Origin: DASSUW01 sp963811895
Lineage (GTDB): Bacteria; Actinomycetota; Thermoleophilia; Solirubrobacterales; Solirubrobacteraceae
Direction of reading: 5' to 3'
DNA: 64,000 nucleotides
Assembly (NCBI GenBank): GCA_963811895.1
Contig: CAWETE010000015.1
Coordinates: 248,001 to 312,000 of the forward strand
The notes beneath the pieces were generated by a model. The model saw only the letters and a list, made by a program, of their open reading frames with translations. It was not told where the DNA came from and did not search any database. A program made the translations under genes and the position numbers. Shown in pieces: positions 15,524 through 24,368 of this stretch; the first letter of the stretch is position 1; every line of letters starts with the position of its first letter.

Positions 15524-15928
15524 CTCGTTCTGCGCGGACTCGCGCCGCGCGCCGACCTCGATCGCGGCCGCCCGGATGTCGCTCGCGCTGGCGCTGAGCG
15601 TGTAGGTCCCCTCGGGCGGGTCGACCTTCAGCTGGGCGGTCGAGCGCGAGGCGATCTCCCGCGTCGAGCGCGTGATGCCGCCACTCGAGCCGCCGAGCTC
15701 GTCGGTCTCGAACGTGACGGTCTGGGGCGCGCCCGACTGGTTGGAGATGATGAACACGACGGGCCCGGAGCCGAAGGTGACGGGGGAGACGCGCACGCGG
15801 TCGCCGTCGATCGCCGCGGTCACGTTGATCGGGGCCGGCGGCCGCGGCTTGTTCTGGTGGTCGGCCGTGTCGTCGCCGCCGCATCCCGCGAGCAGGACGA
15901 GGGCTACGACGGCGAACGTCAGGCGCAC
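15509..15928 (-). CDS. Small lipoprotein of unknown function
   Basis: This 139-residue protein has a lipoprotein signal (VALVLLAGC, lipobox cysteine near residue 16) and a mature part of beta-strand character (VVFIISNQSGAPQTVTFET, TYTLSASASDIRAAAI) that resembles a small Ig-like or cupredoxin-like sandwich without recognisable metal ligands. The GTG at 15928 is preferred over an ATG ten codons upstream: TACATT lies 6 nt before it and the signal peptide then starts immediately. Convergent overlap with the preceding propeller lipoprotein suggests a fixed arrangement, but no joint role is known. Confidence 0.75.
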   Translation of the reverse strand: MRLTFAVVALVLLAGCGGDDTADHQNKPRPPAPINVTAAIDGDRVRVSPVTFGSGPVVFIISNQSGAPQTVTFETDELGGSSGGITRSTREIASRSTAQLKVDPPEGTYTLSASASDIRAAAIEVGARRESAQNELLQP

Positions 15929-15992
15929 GCGGCGAATGTACTGCAAGCGCGCGTGCATGCCGTCCGGTTCGAGGCGTATGACACGCGGCCCG

Positions 15993-17645
15993 ATGTCAGA
16001 AGCCGCCCTCCTCGAAAGCCCGCTCGCCGGCGCGGAGTTCCTCGCCGTCGACACCGAGACCAACGGGCAGCCGAAGGAGCGCTGCGAGCTGACCGAGGTG
16101 GGCGCCGTGCTGGTCGGCGGCGGCGAGCTGCACGATCGCTGGAGCTCGCTGGTCGGCGTCTCCGAGCCGCTCGGCCGCGGCATCCAGCGCTTCACCGGGA
16201 TCACGCAGGCGATGGTCGACGAGGCGCCGCCGCCCGAGCAGGTGCTGCCCGGTCTCGCGGAGCAGATGAAGGGCCGGATCCTCGTCGCCCACTCCGCGCG
16301 CTTCGACGTCGGCGTGCTCAAGCAGGCGTTCGAGCGCGCCGAGCTCGAGTGGCCCGACCCGCCGGTCATGTGCACCGTGGCGCTGGCGCGCCGGCTGGCG
16401 CCGTTGCAGCGCCGGCGCGGCCTGGCCTCGCTGGCCGACGCGCTCGGGATCGAGGTCGAGCAGACCCATCGCGCGCTGCCCGACGCCGAGACCTGCGCGC
16501 GCGTCCTGTGCGCGCTGCTGCCGCGGCTGTGCGCCAACGCGCGCACGGTGGGGGAGGCGCTGTCGCTGCTGCGCCCCCGCAAGGCGCCGAAGCCCAAGCC
16601 GGCGCGCACCACGCGCGGTCGCGACGACCGGCCGGACCTCTCGGCCCTCCCCAAGGACCCGGGCGTCTACATCTTCCGCGACGCCGACGGCCGCCCGCTC
16701 TACGTCGGCAAGTCGATCTGCCTGCGCACGCGCGCGCGAGCGCACTTCACCACGCCCTCGACCTGGACCGGACAGGCCGAGCACGTCGACTACCAGCCGA
16801 CCGAGTCCGAGCTCGGAGCGCTCGTGCTCGAGAACCGCCTGATCAAGGCGCTGAAGCCGCCCGGCAACACGCAGCTCAAGAAGGAGCCCGACGGCTACGT
16901 CTACCTGCGCTGCCGGCTGGACATCCCGTTCCCGATCCTCGAGGTCGCGCGCGAGCCCGCCGCCGGCCACGCGATCTGCGTCGGCCCCGTCCGCGGGCGC
17001 GCCGCCGCCGCGGAGCTGGTCGAGCAGCTCAACTCGCTGTTCGGGCTGCGCCACTGCGGCCGCGCGCTGCACACGCGCCCGCACCCGTCCGCCTACGGGC
17101 AGATGGGCCGCTGCCTGTCGCCCTGCCTCGGCGACCTCGACCCCAACCTCTACCGCGAGCGGCTCGACCGGGCGCTCGGCCTCTTCGAGGTCGACGGGGG
17201 AGCGGCGCTGCTCGCGCACGTCGAGGCGCAGATGCGCGAGGCGTCGGCCGCCCGGCACTACGAGCGCGCCGCCTGGCTGCGCCGCCGCGCCCGCCGGCTG
17301 GAGTCGCTGCTCGGCAAGCTCGGCGGCGTCCTGCGCGCCGCCCACGCCGGCTCGCGGCTCGTGCTCGCACCGCACCCGGCCGAGCCCGGCCGCGCCGACG
17401 CGTTCTGGATCGTCGCCGGGCGGATCGCCGACTGGGGCCCGCTGCCCGAGCCCGACGAGCTCGTCGCCCGCACGAGCGTCGCGCTCGCGCGCACTCCTAA
17501 CGGCGCGTGGCTCCCCGCGGACGAGCTCGACGAGATGCGGCTCGTCGGCTCGTGGCTGGCCTTCCACGAGGACGCGCCGGTGGTCGAGCTCGACGAGACG
17601 CCGGACGAAGGGACGCTGTCGACGCTGGTGAAGACGCTCGGTTAG
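15993..17645 (+). CDS. DEDDh exonuclease fused to a UvrC/Cho-like GIY-YIG nuclease
   Basis: This 550-residue fusion begins with a DnaQ-type 3'-5' exonuclease: FLAVDTETNG (D20, E22), a middle aspartate near 105 (SARFDVGVL) and HRALPDAE (H159, D164). A GIY-YIG domain follows (GVYIF to LYVGKS, about 224-241), with UvrC-like downstream sequence (LGALVLENRLIK, MGRCLSPCLG). Actinobacteria carry such proteins beside the true UvrC, and a role in DNA repair is likely. ATG 15993 was taken; ATG 15978 is an alternative. The stop overlaps the convergent gene by 4 bp. Confidence 0.88.
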   Translation: MSEAALLESPLAGAEFLAVDTETNGQPKERCELTEVGAVLVGGGELHDRWSSLVGVSEPLGRGIQRFTGITQAMVDEAPPPEQVLPGLAEQMKGRILVAHSARFDVGVLKQAFERAELEWPDPPVMCTVALARRLAPLQRRRGLASLADALGIEVEQTHRALPDAETCARVLCALLPRLCANARTVGEALSLLRPRKAPKPKPARTTRGRDDRPDLSALPKDPGVYIFRDADGRPLYVGKSICLRTRARAHFTTPSTWTGQAEHVDYQPTESELGALVLENRLIKALKPPGNTQLKKEPDGYVYLRCRLDIPFPILEVAREPAAGHAICVGPVRGRAAAAELVEQLNSLFGLRHCGRALHTRPHPSAYGQMGRCLSPCLGDLDPNLYRERLDRALGLFEVDGGAALLAHVEAQMREASAARHYERAAWLRRRARRLESLLGKLGGVLRAAHAGSRLVLAPHPAEPGRADAFWIVAGRIADWGPLPEPDELVARTSVALARTPNGAWLPADELDEMRLVGSWLAFHEDAPVVELDETPDEGTLSTLVKTLG

Positions 17646-17917
17646 GCGGCGTCGTCGTCGGGCTGCTTCGCGGCGGTGGCCATCAGCACGGCGCCCTGGA
17701 GGTCGCGCAGCTCGGCCACGCGGTCCTCGAGCTCGGCTTCGACGCCCTCGGGCGCGGCCCCGGCGGCCGCGAGGTCCTGGGCCAGCATGGCGAGCGCGCG
17801 CTCGACGTCCTGCTGGGCCGCCAGCAGCCGCTGGATGTGGTCCCGCACGGCGGGATCGGTGACGTCGAGCCGCTCGGTCGCGAGCCCGACGAGCTTGGTC
17901 GTCAGCGCTGCCCTCAC
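17642..17917 (-). CDS. Small helical protein of unknown function (91 aa)
   Basis: I do not recognise a family. It is a mostly alpha-helical, acidic protein (LAAAGAAPEGVEAELEDRVA) that may form a coiled coil and ends in PDDDAA. The GTG start overlaps the TGA of the upstream USP-like gene in GTGA, so the two are probably translated together. The longer open frame upstream is a shadow of the USP-like gene. Confidence 0.65.
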   Translation of the reverse strand: MRAALTTKLVGLATERLDVTDPAVRDHIQRLLAAQQDVERALAMLAQDLAAAGAAPEGVEAELEDRVAELRDLQGAVLMATAAKQPDDDAA

Positions 17918-18405
17918 GAGCTCTCCGACCGGCGGCCGCCCCAGGCGAGCACCGACAGCGGGCCGAGCGGCTGGCGCTCGTGCGTCGGCGCCGGGCTCGT
18001 CGCCGGCGCGGGCCGCAGGTCGTCCGCCACGACGTGCGTGACCGGGACGCCCGTGAAGCGCGCGACCCGGTGCGGGAAGTCGTACTGGAGCCACTTCGAG
18101 CTGCGCCCCGGCAGCGTGCAGACGATCGCCTCGTCGTGGCGCGCCGGGTCGAAGCACTCGGCGACGGCCTCCATCGGGTCGGCGTCGCCGATCGCGCCGT
18201 CGGCCTCCAGGCCCGCGGAGCGCATGCCCTCGAGCGCCTCGTCGAGCCGCTCGCGCACCGCCTCGCGCCCGCCGAGCCCCGGCCCCTGCGCCGGCATCAC
18301 GAGCGTGACGCGGATCGGGCCCCGCTCCGCGCGGACCTTCAGCGCGTCCAGCAGGTGCGTCGAGGCGGCCGTGAGATTGGCGACGACGAGGACGTTCGCG
18401 GCCAT
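17914..18405 (-). CDS. Universal-stress-protein-like protein
   Basis: This 163-residue protein has a Rossmann-like alternation starting VLVVANLTA, and a late segment TLPGRSSKWL with FPHRVARFTGVPVTHVVA that resembles the nucleotide-binding end of UspA-like proteins. The C-terminal 30 residues are Pro-rich. Nucleotide binding is plausible but not shown. The ATG lies 6 nt after TAGCAT with no Shine-Dalgarno sequence. The start of the downstream 91-residue gene overlaps its stop. Confidence 0.7.
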   Translation of the reverse strand: MAANVLVVANLTAASTHLLDALKVRAERGPIRVTLVMPAQGPGLGGREAVRERLDEALEGMRSAGLEADGAIGDADPMEAVAECFDPARHDEAIVCTLPGRSSKWLQYDFPHRVARFTGVPVTHVVADDLRPAPATSPAPTHERQPLGPLSVLAWGGRRSESS

Positions 18406-18414
18406 GGCGCGATG

Positions 18415-19338
18415 CTACTCCTCGAAGGGGAGGTCAACGACCTGGGCGGTCACCGTTCCATCCGCCACGATGACGGTGTCGCCGGGCGCCGCCTCGCGCC
18501 GCACGAGCGCGAGAGCGATCGGCCCGAAGACGGGCGACTCGGCGACCGTGCTCAGCCGGCCGACGACCTTCTCGCCGAGGCGCAGCTCGTCGCCGGGCGA
18601 CGCCGGCGCCGACAGCCGCAGCCCTCGCAGGTGCCGGTTCGGCTTGCCGCGGTAGTGCAGCCGCGCGACCGTCTCCTGGCCCACGTAGCAGCCCTTGGTG
18701 AACGACACCGCACGCTCGTTGAGCCCGGCCTCCTGAGGGATCACGCCGTCGTCGAGCTCGGCGCCGTAGCGCGGCCGCCCGTGCTCGACGCGCACGATCT
18801 CGGCGACCTCGTCGCTCGCCTCTGGCACGTCGAGCGCCGCGCGCACGGCATCGACGCCGTCGGCCGGGACGAACACGTCGACGCCGGCGTAGGTCCGCAC
18901 CAGCACGACCGGACGGCCGCCGATCTCGTCGCGGCGGTTGTCGTGCTCCCGCTCGAGCCCGAACGTCTCGGTCTGCGGCCCGATCAGCGACAGCAGCCCC
19001 AGCTCGAGCGTGCGCTTGTGCAGCTCCACGTCGCGCCCCAGCTTGTAGCGGCGGATCATGTTGAAGAGCTCCTGCAGCGCGACGCGCTCGGTGTCGAGCA
19101 GCAGCTCGTCGCCGAGGTCGAGCACCCGCATGTCGCCGAGCATCTTGCCCTTGTGCGTGAGGAAGGCGGCGTAGCAGCCGCGCCCCGGCTCGAGCGACTC
19201 GATGTCGTTCGTGACCTGGCCGTGCAGGAAGTCCTTCGCCTCCGAGCCGGTCAGAGCGAGCTTGCCGCGCTCGGAGCGGTCGACGAGACCGCAGGACTCG
19301 GTCAGCGCCCGGTACCCGGTGTCGGCGACGACGGCCAT
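18415..19338 (-). CDS. ygfZ: YgfZ/GcvT-domain folate-binding protein
   Basis: This 307-residue protein has the YgfZ signature KGCYVGQET with the conserved cysteine, following GVIPQEAGL and preceding the barrel-like C-terminus (GDTVIVADG). YgfZ proteins bind tetrahydrofolate and help in assembly or repair of iron-sulfur proteins; they share the fold of glycine cleavage T protein. TATCCT lies 6 nt before the ATG, pointing to a leaderless message. It ends 9 bp before the start of the USP-like gene, so the three genes may form one unit. Confidence 0.92.
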   Translation of the reverse strand: MAVVADTGYRALTESCGLVDRSERGKLALTGSEAKDFLHGQVTNDIESLEPGRGCYAAFLTHKGKMLGDMRVLDLGDELLLDTERVALQELFNMIRRYKLGRDVELHKRTLELGLLSLIGPQTETFGLEREHDNRRDEIGGRPVVLVRTYAGVDVFVPADGVDAVRAALDVPEASDEVAEIVRVEHGRPRYGAELDDGVIPQEAGLNERAVSFTKGCYVGQETVARLHYRGKPNRHLRGLRLSAPASPGDELRLGEKVVGRLSTVAESPVFGPIALALVRREAAPGDTVIVADGTVTAQVVDLPFEE

Positions 19339-19353
19339 GTAGCGAGGATACGA

Positions 19354-19566
19354 CTAGTCGTCCCGGACCCGGACGAGCCGGCGCTCGACCTCGCGCTGGA
19401 GCTCGTCGAGCACGCGCTCGCGCGGCACGCCCGCCTCGAGCGCCGACCGCACCACCTCGGCCTCCTCGGCGCCGTCGAGCCGCTCGAGCAGCCGCAGCAA
19501 GCCGTCGAGGCTCAGCCCGCGCGCCGGCGCGAACGGATCCTCCGGGTCCAGGGGAAAGCCTGCCAT
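19354..19566 (-). CDS. Small hypothetical protein (70 aa)
   Basis: I do not recognise a family. The acidic, helical product (LDGLLRLLERLDGAEEAEVV, then ALEAGVPRERVLDELQREVE) is taken from ATG 19566; the frame extends upstream into the divergent gene but that part has poor codon bias. It ends 15 bp before the ygfZ start and is likely in the same unit. Only 19 bp separate its start from the start of the divergent 119-residue gene. Confidence 0.6.
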   Translation of the reverse strand: MAGFPLDPEDPFAPARGLSLDGLLRLLERLDGAEEAEVVRSALEAGVPRERVLDELQREVERRLVRVRDD

Positions 19567-19585
19567 GTAGCCTCTCGGGCCAATC

Positions 19586-19945
19586 ATGCCGCTTGCCGAG
19601 GCCTTCGACGAGATCACCGACTCGCTGCCGTCCGACTGGACGGACCTCGAGCTCGACCTGCGCATCGACGAGGAGCGCTACATCGAGGCGGCGACGCTGC
19701 TGGTGACCTGCAACGCCCAGCCGTACTCGATGCACGACTGGCACTTCCGGCTGCTCGTCGCGCACCACTTCGGCCACGCCGCGGCCGCCGAGGCCGTCCA
19801 CGGCTCGCTGAAGCTGCTCGACGAGGCGGGGATCGCCGGCGAGCTGGCGCTGCGCGAGGTGCGCACCGGCCGCGTGGAGACGATCCAGGACTGGGGCCGG
19901 CCGGAGTCGTTCCGGCAGGAGTTCCGCCGCCTGCGGCAGCAGTAA
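19586..19945 (+). CDS. Conserved-looking hypothetical protein (119 aa)
   Basis: I do not recognise a domain. The protein is acidic, helical and well composed, with ELDLRIDEERYIEAATLLVT and HDWHFRLLVAHHFGHAAAAE, a histidine-rich centre that could bind a metal. There is no signal peptide or membrane helix. TAGCCT lies 12 nt before the ATG. It is divergent from the 70-residue gene and ends 54 bp before korA. Confidence 0.65.
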   Translation: MPLAEAFDEITDSLPSDWTDLELDLRIDEERYIEAATLLVTCNAQPYSMHDWHFRLLVAHHFGHAAAAEAVHGSLKLLDEAGIAGELALREVRTGRVETIQDWGRPESFRQEFRRLRQQ

Positions 19946-19970
19946 AGCTGACTTCGCCCCGCGACCCGTC

Positions 19971-19995
19971 CTTTCGTAGTGTCACACTACGAAAG
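19971..19995 (+). promoter_or_regulatory. Perfect 25-bp palindrome upstream of korA
   Basis: CTTTCGTAGTGT and its exact complement ACACTACGAAAG flank one central C, 4 nt before the korA ATG. The 12-bp arms are free of mismatches and stand out from the GC-rich surroundings. It is most likely an operator for a dimeric regulator of korAB; a hairpin in the leader is the alternative. TAGTGT within it (19977-19982) may also be the -10 element. Confidence 0.6.
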
Positions 19996-19999
19996 ACAC

Positions 20000-21841
20000 A
20001 TGGCCATCACCCGAAGTCCGGCGAAGGCACGCAAGCGGGTAATCGTCCGCTTTGCGGGCGATTCGGGTGACGGCATGCAGCTCGCCGGCAGCCGCTTCAC
20101 GGACGCCACCGCCGAGCACGGCAACGACTTCGCGACGCTCCCGAGCTTCCCGGCCGAGATCCGCGCGCCGGCCGGCACGCTCGCCGGCGTCTCCGCGTTC
20201 CAGATCCACTTCGCGGCGCAGGACATCCTCACGCCCGGCGACGAGCCGGACGTGCTCATCGCCATGAACCCCGCCGCGCTGCGCAGCGAGCTGCCGGCGC
20301 TCGCCAAACGGGGGACGGTGATCGCCAACGAGGACGCCTTCAGCAAGCGCAACCTGCAGAAGGCGGGCTACGAGACCAACCCGCTCGAGGACGGCTCGCT
20401 CGACGGCTACCACCTGATCCGGATCCCGATGACCTCGCTGACGACGAGCGCGACCGAGGCGATGGAGGGCGTCTCGACGCGTGACGCCGGGCGCGCGAAG
20501 AACCTGTTCGCGCTGGGCGTCGTCTCGTGGCTCTACGACCGCCCGACGGAGCCGACCGAGGACTGGCTGCGGCGCAAGTTCGTCAACAAGCCGGGCCCGC
20601 TCGAGGCCAACCTCGCCGCCTTCCGCGCCGGCTGGAACTTCGGCGAGACCTCCGAGCTGATCGACGTCCAGTACCGCGTCGACCCGGCGACCGACGTCCC
20701 GCCCGGCACCTACCGCAACGTCAACGGCACGACGGCCACCGCGCTCGGCCTGCTGACCGCCAGCATCCGGTCCGGCCTGCCGCTCGTGCTGGCCAGCTAC
20801 CCGATCACGCCCGCCTCCGAGCTGCTGCACGAGCTCGCGCGGCACCAGGACCTCGGCGTGCGGACGATCCAGGCCGAGGACGAGATCGCCGCCGCCGGCA
20901 TGGCGCTGGGCGCGGCGTTCGGCGGCGGCCTCGGCGTCACCGCCACGAGCGGGCCGGGCATGGACCTCAAGGCCGAGACGATCGGGCTGGCCGTCGCGCT
21001 CGAGCTGCCGCTCATCGTCATCGACGTGCAGCGCGCCGGCCCCTCCACGGGCATGCCGACCAAGACCGAGCAGTCGGACCTGCTGATGGCCATCCACGGC
21101 CGCCACGGCGAGTCGCCGCTGCCGGTGGTGGCGGCCTCGACGCCGGGCCAGTGCTTCGAGGCCGCCTACGAGGCGGCGCGGATCGCCGTCCGCTACCGCA
21201 CCCCGGTGATCCTGCTCTCCGACCTCTTCCTGGCCAACTCGAGCGAGCCGTGGCGGATCCCCGACACCGGCTCGCTTCCGGAGATCGACCCGGACTTCGC
21301 GGAGGCGACGGACGAGCCCTTCGAGCCCTATGCCCGCGACGAGCACGGCGCGCGGCCCTGGGCGATCCCCGGCACGCCGGGCCTGGCCCACCGCATCGGC
21401 GGGCTCGAGAAGCGCGACATCACCGGCGACATCTCCTACGACGGCGCCAACCACGCGCACATGACGCGCGTGCGCTCGGACAAGGTGCGCGGCATCGCCG
21501 CCGACCTGCCCGACCTCTATGTGGACGCCGACCCCGGTGCCGAGCTGCTCGTGATCGGCTGGGGCTCCAGCCGCGGCAGCATCCGCGCCGCCGCGCGCCG
21601 CGTCCGCACGAACGGCCACGCGGTCGCGATCGCGCACCTGCACCACCTGCACCCGCTGCCGACCAACCTCGGCGAGATCCTGCACCGCTTCGACCGCGTG
21701 CTGGTGCCCGAGATGAACTCCGGCCAGCTGGCGCAGCTCCTGCGCGCCGAGTACCTCGTCAACGTCGTCAGCCACACCAAGCTCGAGGGCAAGCCGCTGT
21801 TCGCGGCCGAGCTCGAGCACGTGATGCTGGAGCTGCTGTGA
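20000..21841 (+). CDS. korA: 2-oxoglutarate/2-oxoacid:ferredoxin oxidoreductase, fused gamma-alpha subunit
   Basis: This 613-residue subunit joins a gamma domain (about 15-200; VRFAGDSGDGMQLAGSRF) to an alpha domain (about 225-613; YPITPASELLHELAR, AEDEIAAAGMALGAAFGG, TSGPGMDLKAETIGLA, TGMPTKTEQSDLL). With KorB it decarboxylates 2-oxoglutarate (or a related 2-oxoacid) to the acyl-CoA while reducing ferredoxin. This oxygen-tolerant two-subunit form is common in actinobacteria. The ATG at 20000 follows the palindrome; an upstream ATG inside the palindrome's frame is rejected. It overlaps korB by 4 bp. Confidence 0.93.
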   Translation: MAITRSPAKARKRVIVRFAGDSGDGMQLAGSRFTDATAEHGNDFATLPSFPAEIRAPAGTLAGVSAFQIHFAAQDILTPGDEPDVLIAMNPAALRSELPALAKRGTVIANEDAFSKRNLQKAGYETNPLEDGSLDGYHLIRIPMTSLTTSATEAMEGVSTRDAGRAKNLFALGVVSWLYDRPTEPTEDWLRRKFVNKPGPLEANLAAFRAGWNFGETSELIDVQYRVDPATDVPPGTYRNVNGTTATALGLLTASIRSGLPLVLASYPITPASELLHELARHQDLGVRTIQAEDEIAAAGMALGAAFGGGLGVTATSGPGMDLKAETIGLAVALELPLIVIDVQRAGPSTGMPTKTEQSDLLMAIHGRHGESPLPVVAASTPGQCFEAAYEAARIAVRYRTPVILLSDLFLANSSEPWRIPDTGSLPEIDPDFAEATDEPFEPYARDEHGARPWAIPGTPGLAHRIGGLEKRDITGDISYDGANHAHMTRVRSDKVRGIAADLPDLYVDADPGAELLVIGWGSSRGSIRAAARRVRTNGHAVAIAHLHHLHPLPTNLGEILHRFDRVLVPEMNSGQLAQLLRAEYLVNVVSHTKLEGKPLFAAELEHVMLELL

Positions 21842-22839
21842 CGGAGCTGACCGCCAAGGACTTCAGCTCCGACCAGGAGACCCGCTGGTGCCCGGGCTGC
21901 GGCGACTACGCGGTGCTCGCCTCGGTCCAGAAGCTGATGCCCGAGCTCGGCATCCCGCCGCACCGGGTCGTCTTCGTGTCCGGCATCGGCTGCGCCGGCC
22001 GCTTCGCCTACTACATGGACACCTACGGGATGCACGGCATCCACGGCCGCGCGCCCGCCCTGGCCACGGGCCTGGCGGCGGCCCGCGACGACCTCTCGAT
22101 CTGGGTCGTGACCGGCGACGGAGACGCGCTGTCGATCGGCGGCAACCACCTGATCCACGCGCTGCGCCGCAACGTGCCGGTGAAGATCCTGATGTTCAAC
22201 AACCAGATCTACGGGCTCACGAAGGGGCAGGCGTCGCCGACCTCCGAGCTCGGCAAAGTCACGAAGTCGACCCCGTTCGGCGCCCAGGACGAGCCGTTCA
22301 ACCCGCTCGCGCTGGCGCTCGGCGCCGGCGCCACGTTCGCCGCCCGCACGGTCGACCGCGACCGCCACCACATGACCGATGTGCTCCGTGCCGCCGCGGA
22401 GCACGACGGCACCGCCTTCGTCGAGATCTACCAGAACTGCCCGGTCTTCAACGACGGCGCCTTCTTCGCGCTGACCGAGAAGGACCGCGCCGTCTTCAAC
22501 CGCATCCCGCTCGTGCAGGGCGAGCCGATCCGCTTCGGCCCCGACGACGAGCACGGCGTGGCGCGCGCCGCCGACGGCAGCCTCGAGATCGTGGCCGGCG
22601 ATCGCGACGACCTCGTGGTGCACGACGCCCACCGCGACGATCCCGCGCAGGCCTTCGCGCTCGCCCGCCTGGCCGACTCGCCCAACGAGCCGACCCCGAT
22701 CGGCGTCTTCCGCGCCGTCGAGCGCCCGGTGGGCCTCGCCGAGGTCTCGCGCAAGCTCGCCTCGGCGCGCGAGTCGATCGGCCCGGACTCGCTCCGCGAC
22801 CTGCTGCACGCGGGCGACACCTGGACCGTCAGCGGCTGA
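21838..22839 (+). CDS. korB: 2-oxoglutarate/2-oxoacid:ferredoxin oxidoreductase beta subunit
   Basis: This 333-residue subunit has the iron-sulfur cysteines in RWCPGCGDYAVL and GIGCAGR, and the thiamine diphosphate site GDGDALSIGGNHLIHALRRN followed by NNQIYGLTKGQASPTS. It is the catalytic partner of KorA. The GTG start overlaps the korA stop in GTGA, so synthesis of the two subunits is coupled. The 3' end overlaps the convergent M28 peptidase gene by 11 bp. Confidence 0.95.
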   Translation: MTELTAKDFSSDQETRWCPGCGDYAVLASVQKLMPELGIPPHRVVFVSGIGCAGRFAYYMDTYGMHGIHGRAPALATGLAAARDDLSIWVVTGDGDALSIGGNHLIHALRRNVPVKILMFNNQIYGLTKGQASPTSELGKVTKSTPFGAQDEPFNPLALALGAGATFAARTVDRDRHHMTDVLRAAAEHDGTAFVEIYQNCPVFNDGAFFALTEKDRAVFNRIPLVQGEPIRFGPDDEHGVARAADGSLEIVAGDRDDLVVHDAHRDDPAQAFALARLADSPNEPTPIGVFRAVERPVGLAEVSRKLASARESIGPDSLRDLLHAGDTWTVSG

Positions 22840-24054
22840 GATCCAACAACGCTGCCTCGGTGGCGCTCGCCGACTGCTCGAGCACGTCGAGGTCGACGTT
22901 GCGCAGCGTGTCGCAGCGCTGGTGGTAGCAGTCGTCGAGGCCGGTGAAGATGCCGCCGACGGGGATGCCGAAGCGCTCGAACGACGCGTGGTCGGAGTTG
23001 CCCTCGAGCTGCACCTCGTCGGTGCCGCGGGGCAGGTGGCGGCGCAGCGCGGTCTCGATCGAGCGGTCGCCGTCGTAGACCTCGGGCTCGCTGTCGGGCG
23101 TGCCGACCATGTCGAGGTTCACGTAGGCGGCGATCCGCTGCCGCTCGTCGCGCGAAAGCCCGGTCAGGTAGCGCCGCGAGCCGACGAGGCCGATCTCCTC
23201 GGCGGCCCAGAACCCGAACCGCAGCGTCCGGTCCTCGCCGGCCAGGCGCTCGGCGATGTGCAGCAGGGCGGCGACGCCGCTGCCGTTGTCGTTCAGGCCG
23301 GGACCGGCGGGCACGGAGTCGAGGTGGCCGCCGGCCATAACCACGCGCGGCGCGTCCTCCGGGCCGGTCTCGGCGATGACGGTGGTCGTCTCGCGCCGCT
23401 CGGAGACGGCGCGCACCGTCACCGTCGCGCGGCGACCCTCCAGCCCTTCGCCGGCCGGGGCGCCGAGCGCGAGCGCGGGGATCCGCAGGCCCGGGCTGCC
23501 GAGCGTGGCCGCGACCGGCCGCTCGCTCTGGTCGACCACCAGAACGGCCGCCGCGCCCGCTTGCTGCGCGTTGTCGGCCTTGATGCGGAAGAAGCACGTC
23601 CCGCGCTCCACGAGCGCGATCTCGCCATCTCGCAGATCGTCGAAGTCGCCGCTCGAGCAGCCGAGCCCGGCGGCGCGCACGACGCCCGACGCCCGGCCAC
23701 CGGGCGAGAACTGGAGCGTGCGGATCGGGCGCACGCGGCGCCCGCCGGCCGTCAGCCGCGGCGGCGCCGACTCGCGGTAGAACGGCACCCGGAAGCTCTG
23801 GCGGGTGACGCGGTAGCCGGCGGCGCGCAGCCGCTGCTCGATGTAGTCGGCCGTCGCGGCGTCGCCAGGCGAGCCGGCGGCGCGGGTGCCGCCGTGCTCG
23901 GACGCGATGTCCTGGAGCGCGCGCAGGTGGGCGGCCAGGCTGCGCGGCTCCGGAGCCGGCGTTCGCCGCGGGTTCTGGCTCGTCGCCGCGGTTCGCGACC
24001 GAGATGGCGAAGCACGAGGAGGGCGACCGAGAGCAGGAACGGCAGCCAGCGCAC
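22829..24054 (-). CDS. Secreted M28 aminopeptidase with PA domain, N-terminus frameshifted
   Basis: The intact part is an M28 zinc peptidase: a PA insert (ALVERGTCFFRIKADNAQQA), then GGHLDSVPAGPGLNDNGSG, FWAAEEIGLVGSR, NLDMVGT and YHQRCDT carry the metal ligands in order. The best N-terminus is a signal peptide starting at GTG 24054 (VRWLPFLLSVALLVL), which has strong GC3 bias but lies in another frame, so one indel near 23,990-24,010 is implied. The in-frame ATG at 24130 would overlap the divergent gene and runs through poor codon bias. It probably degrades peptides outside the cell. Confidence 0.8.
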
Positions 24055-24104
24055 ACAGGAGAAGGATGCCCCGACCGCGTCGGATCCGCGTAAGCTCGGC
24101 GCTG

Positions 24105-24368
24105 ATGCGCTCGCGGACGGTCAGCCTCATGGTCGCGGTGGCGCTCGCCGCCGGACCCGCGAGCGCGTCCGCGCAGACGCCTGAGATCTCCGAGACGGCC
24201 GCCGATCTCCCGCCGACGCTGTTCGAGCCGGCGCCCGACTCGCTGCCGCGGCGCGGGCGCCGCGGCGAGGCGACCGGCGCGCCGCTGCTGCTCGCGGGAG
24301 TCCTGCTGGCCGGTGCGGCGGTGGCCGGCTACTTCACGGGCTCGTCGCGCAGGACGCGCAGGTCCTGA
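24105..24368 (+). CDS. Small exported protein with C-terminal membrane helix (87 aa)
   Basis: The product has a Sec signal (VSLMVAVALAAGPASASA), a short Pro-rich middle and one C-terminal hydrophobic helix (LLLAGVLLAGAAVAGYF) followed by basic residues, the layout of a surface protein held by a C-terminal anchor. There is no LPxTG motif and no known family. TAAGCT lies 8 nt before the ATG, which supports this start. Its end overlaps the convergent SCO gene by 40 bp. Confidence 0.6.
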   Translation: MRSRTVSLMVAVALAAGPASASAQTPEISETAADLPPTLFEPAPDSLPRRGRRGEATGAPLLLAGVLLAGAAVAGYFTGSSRRTRRS

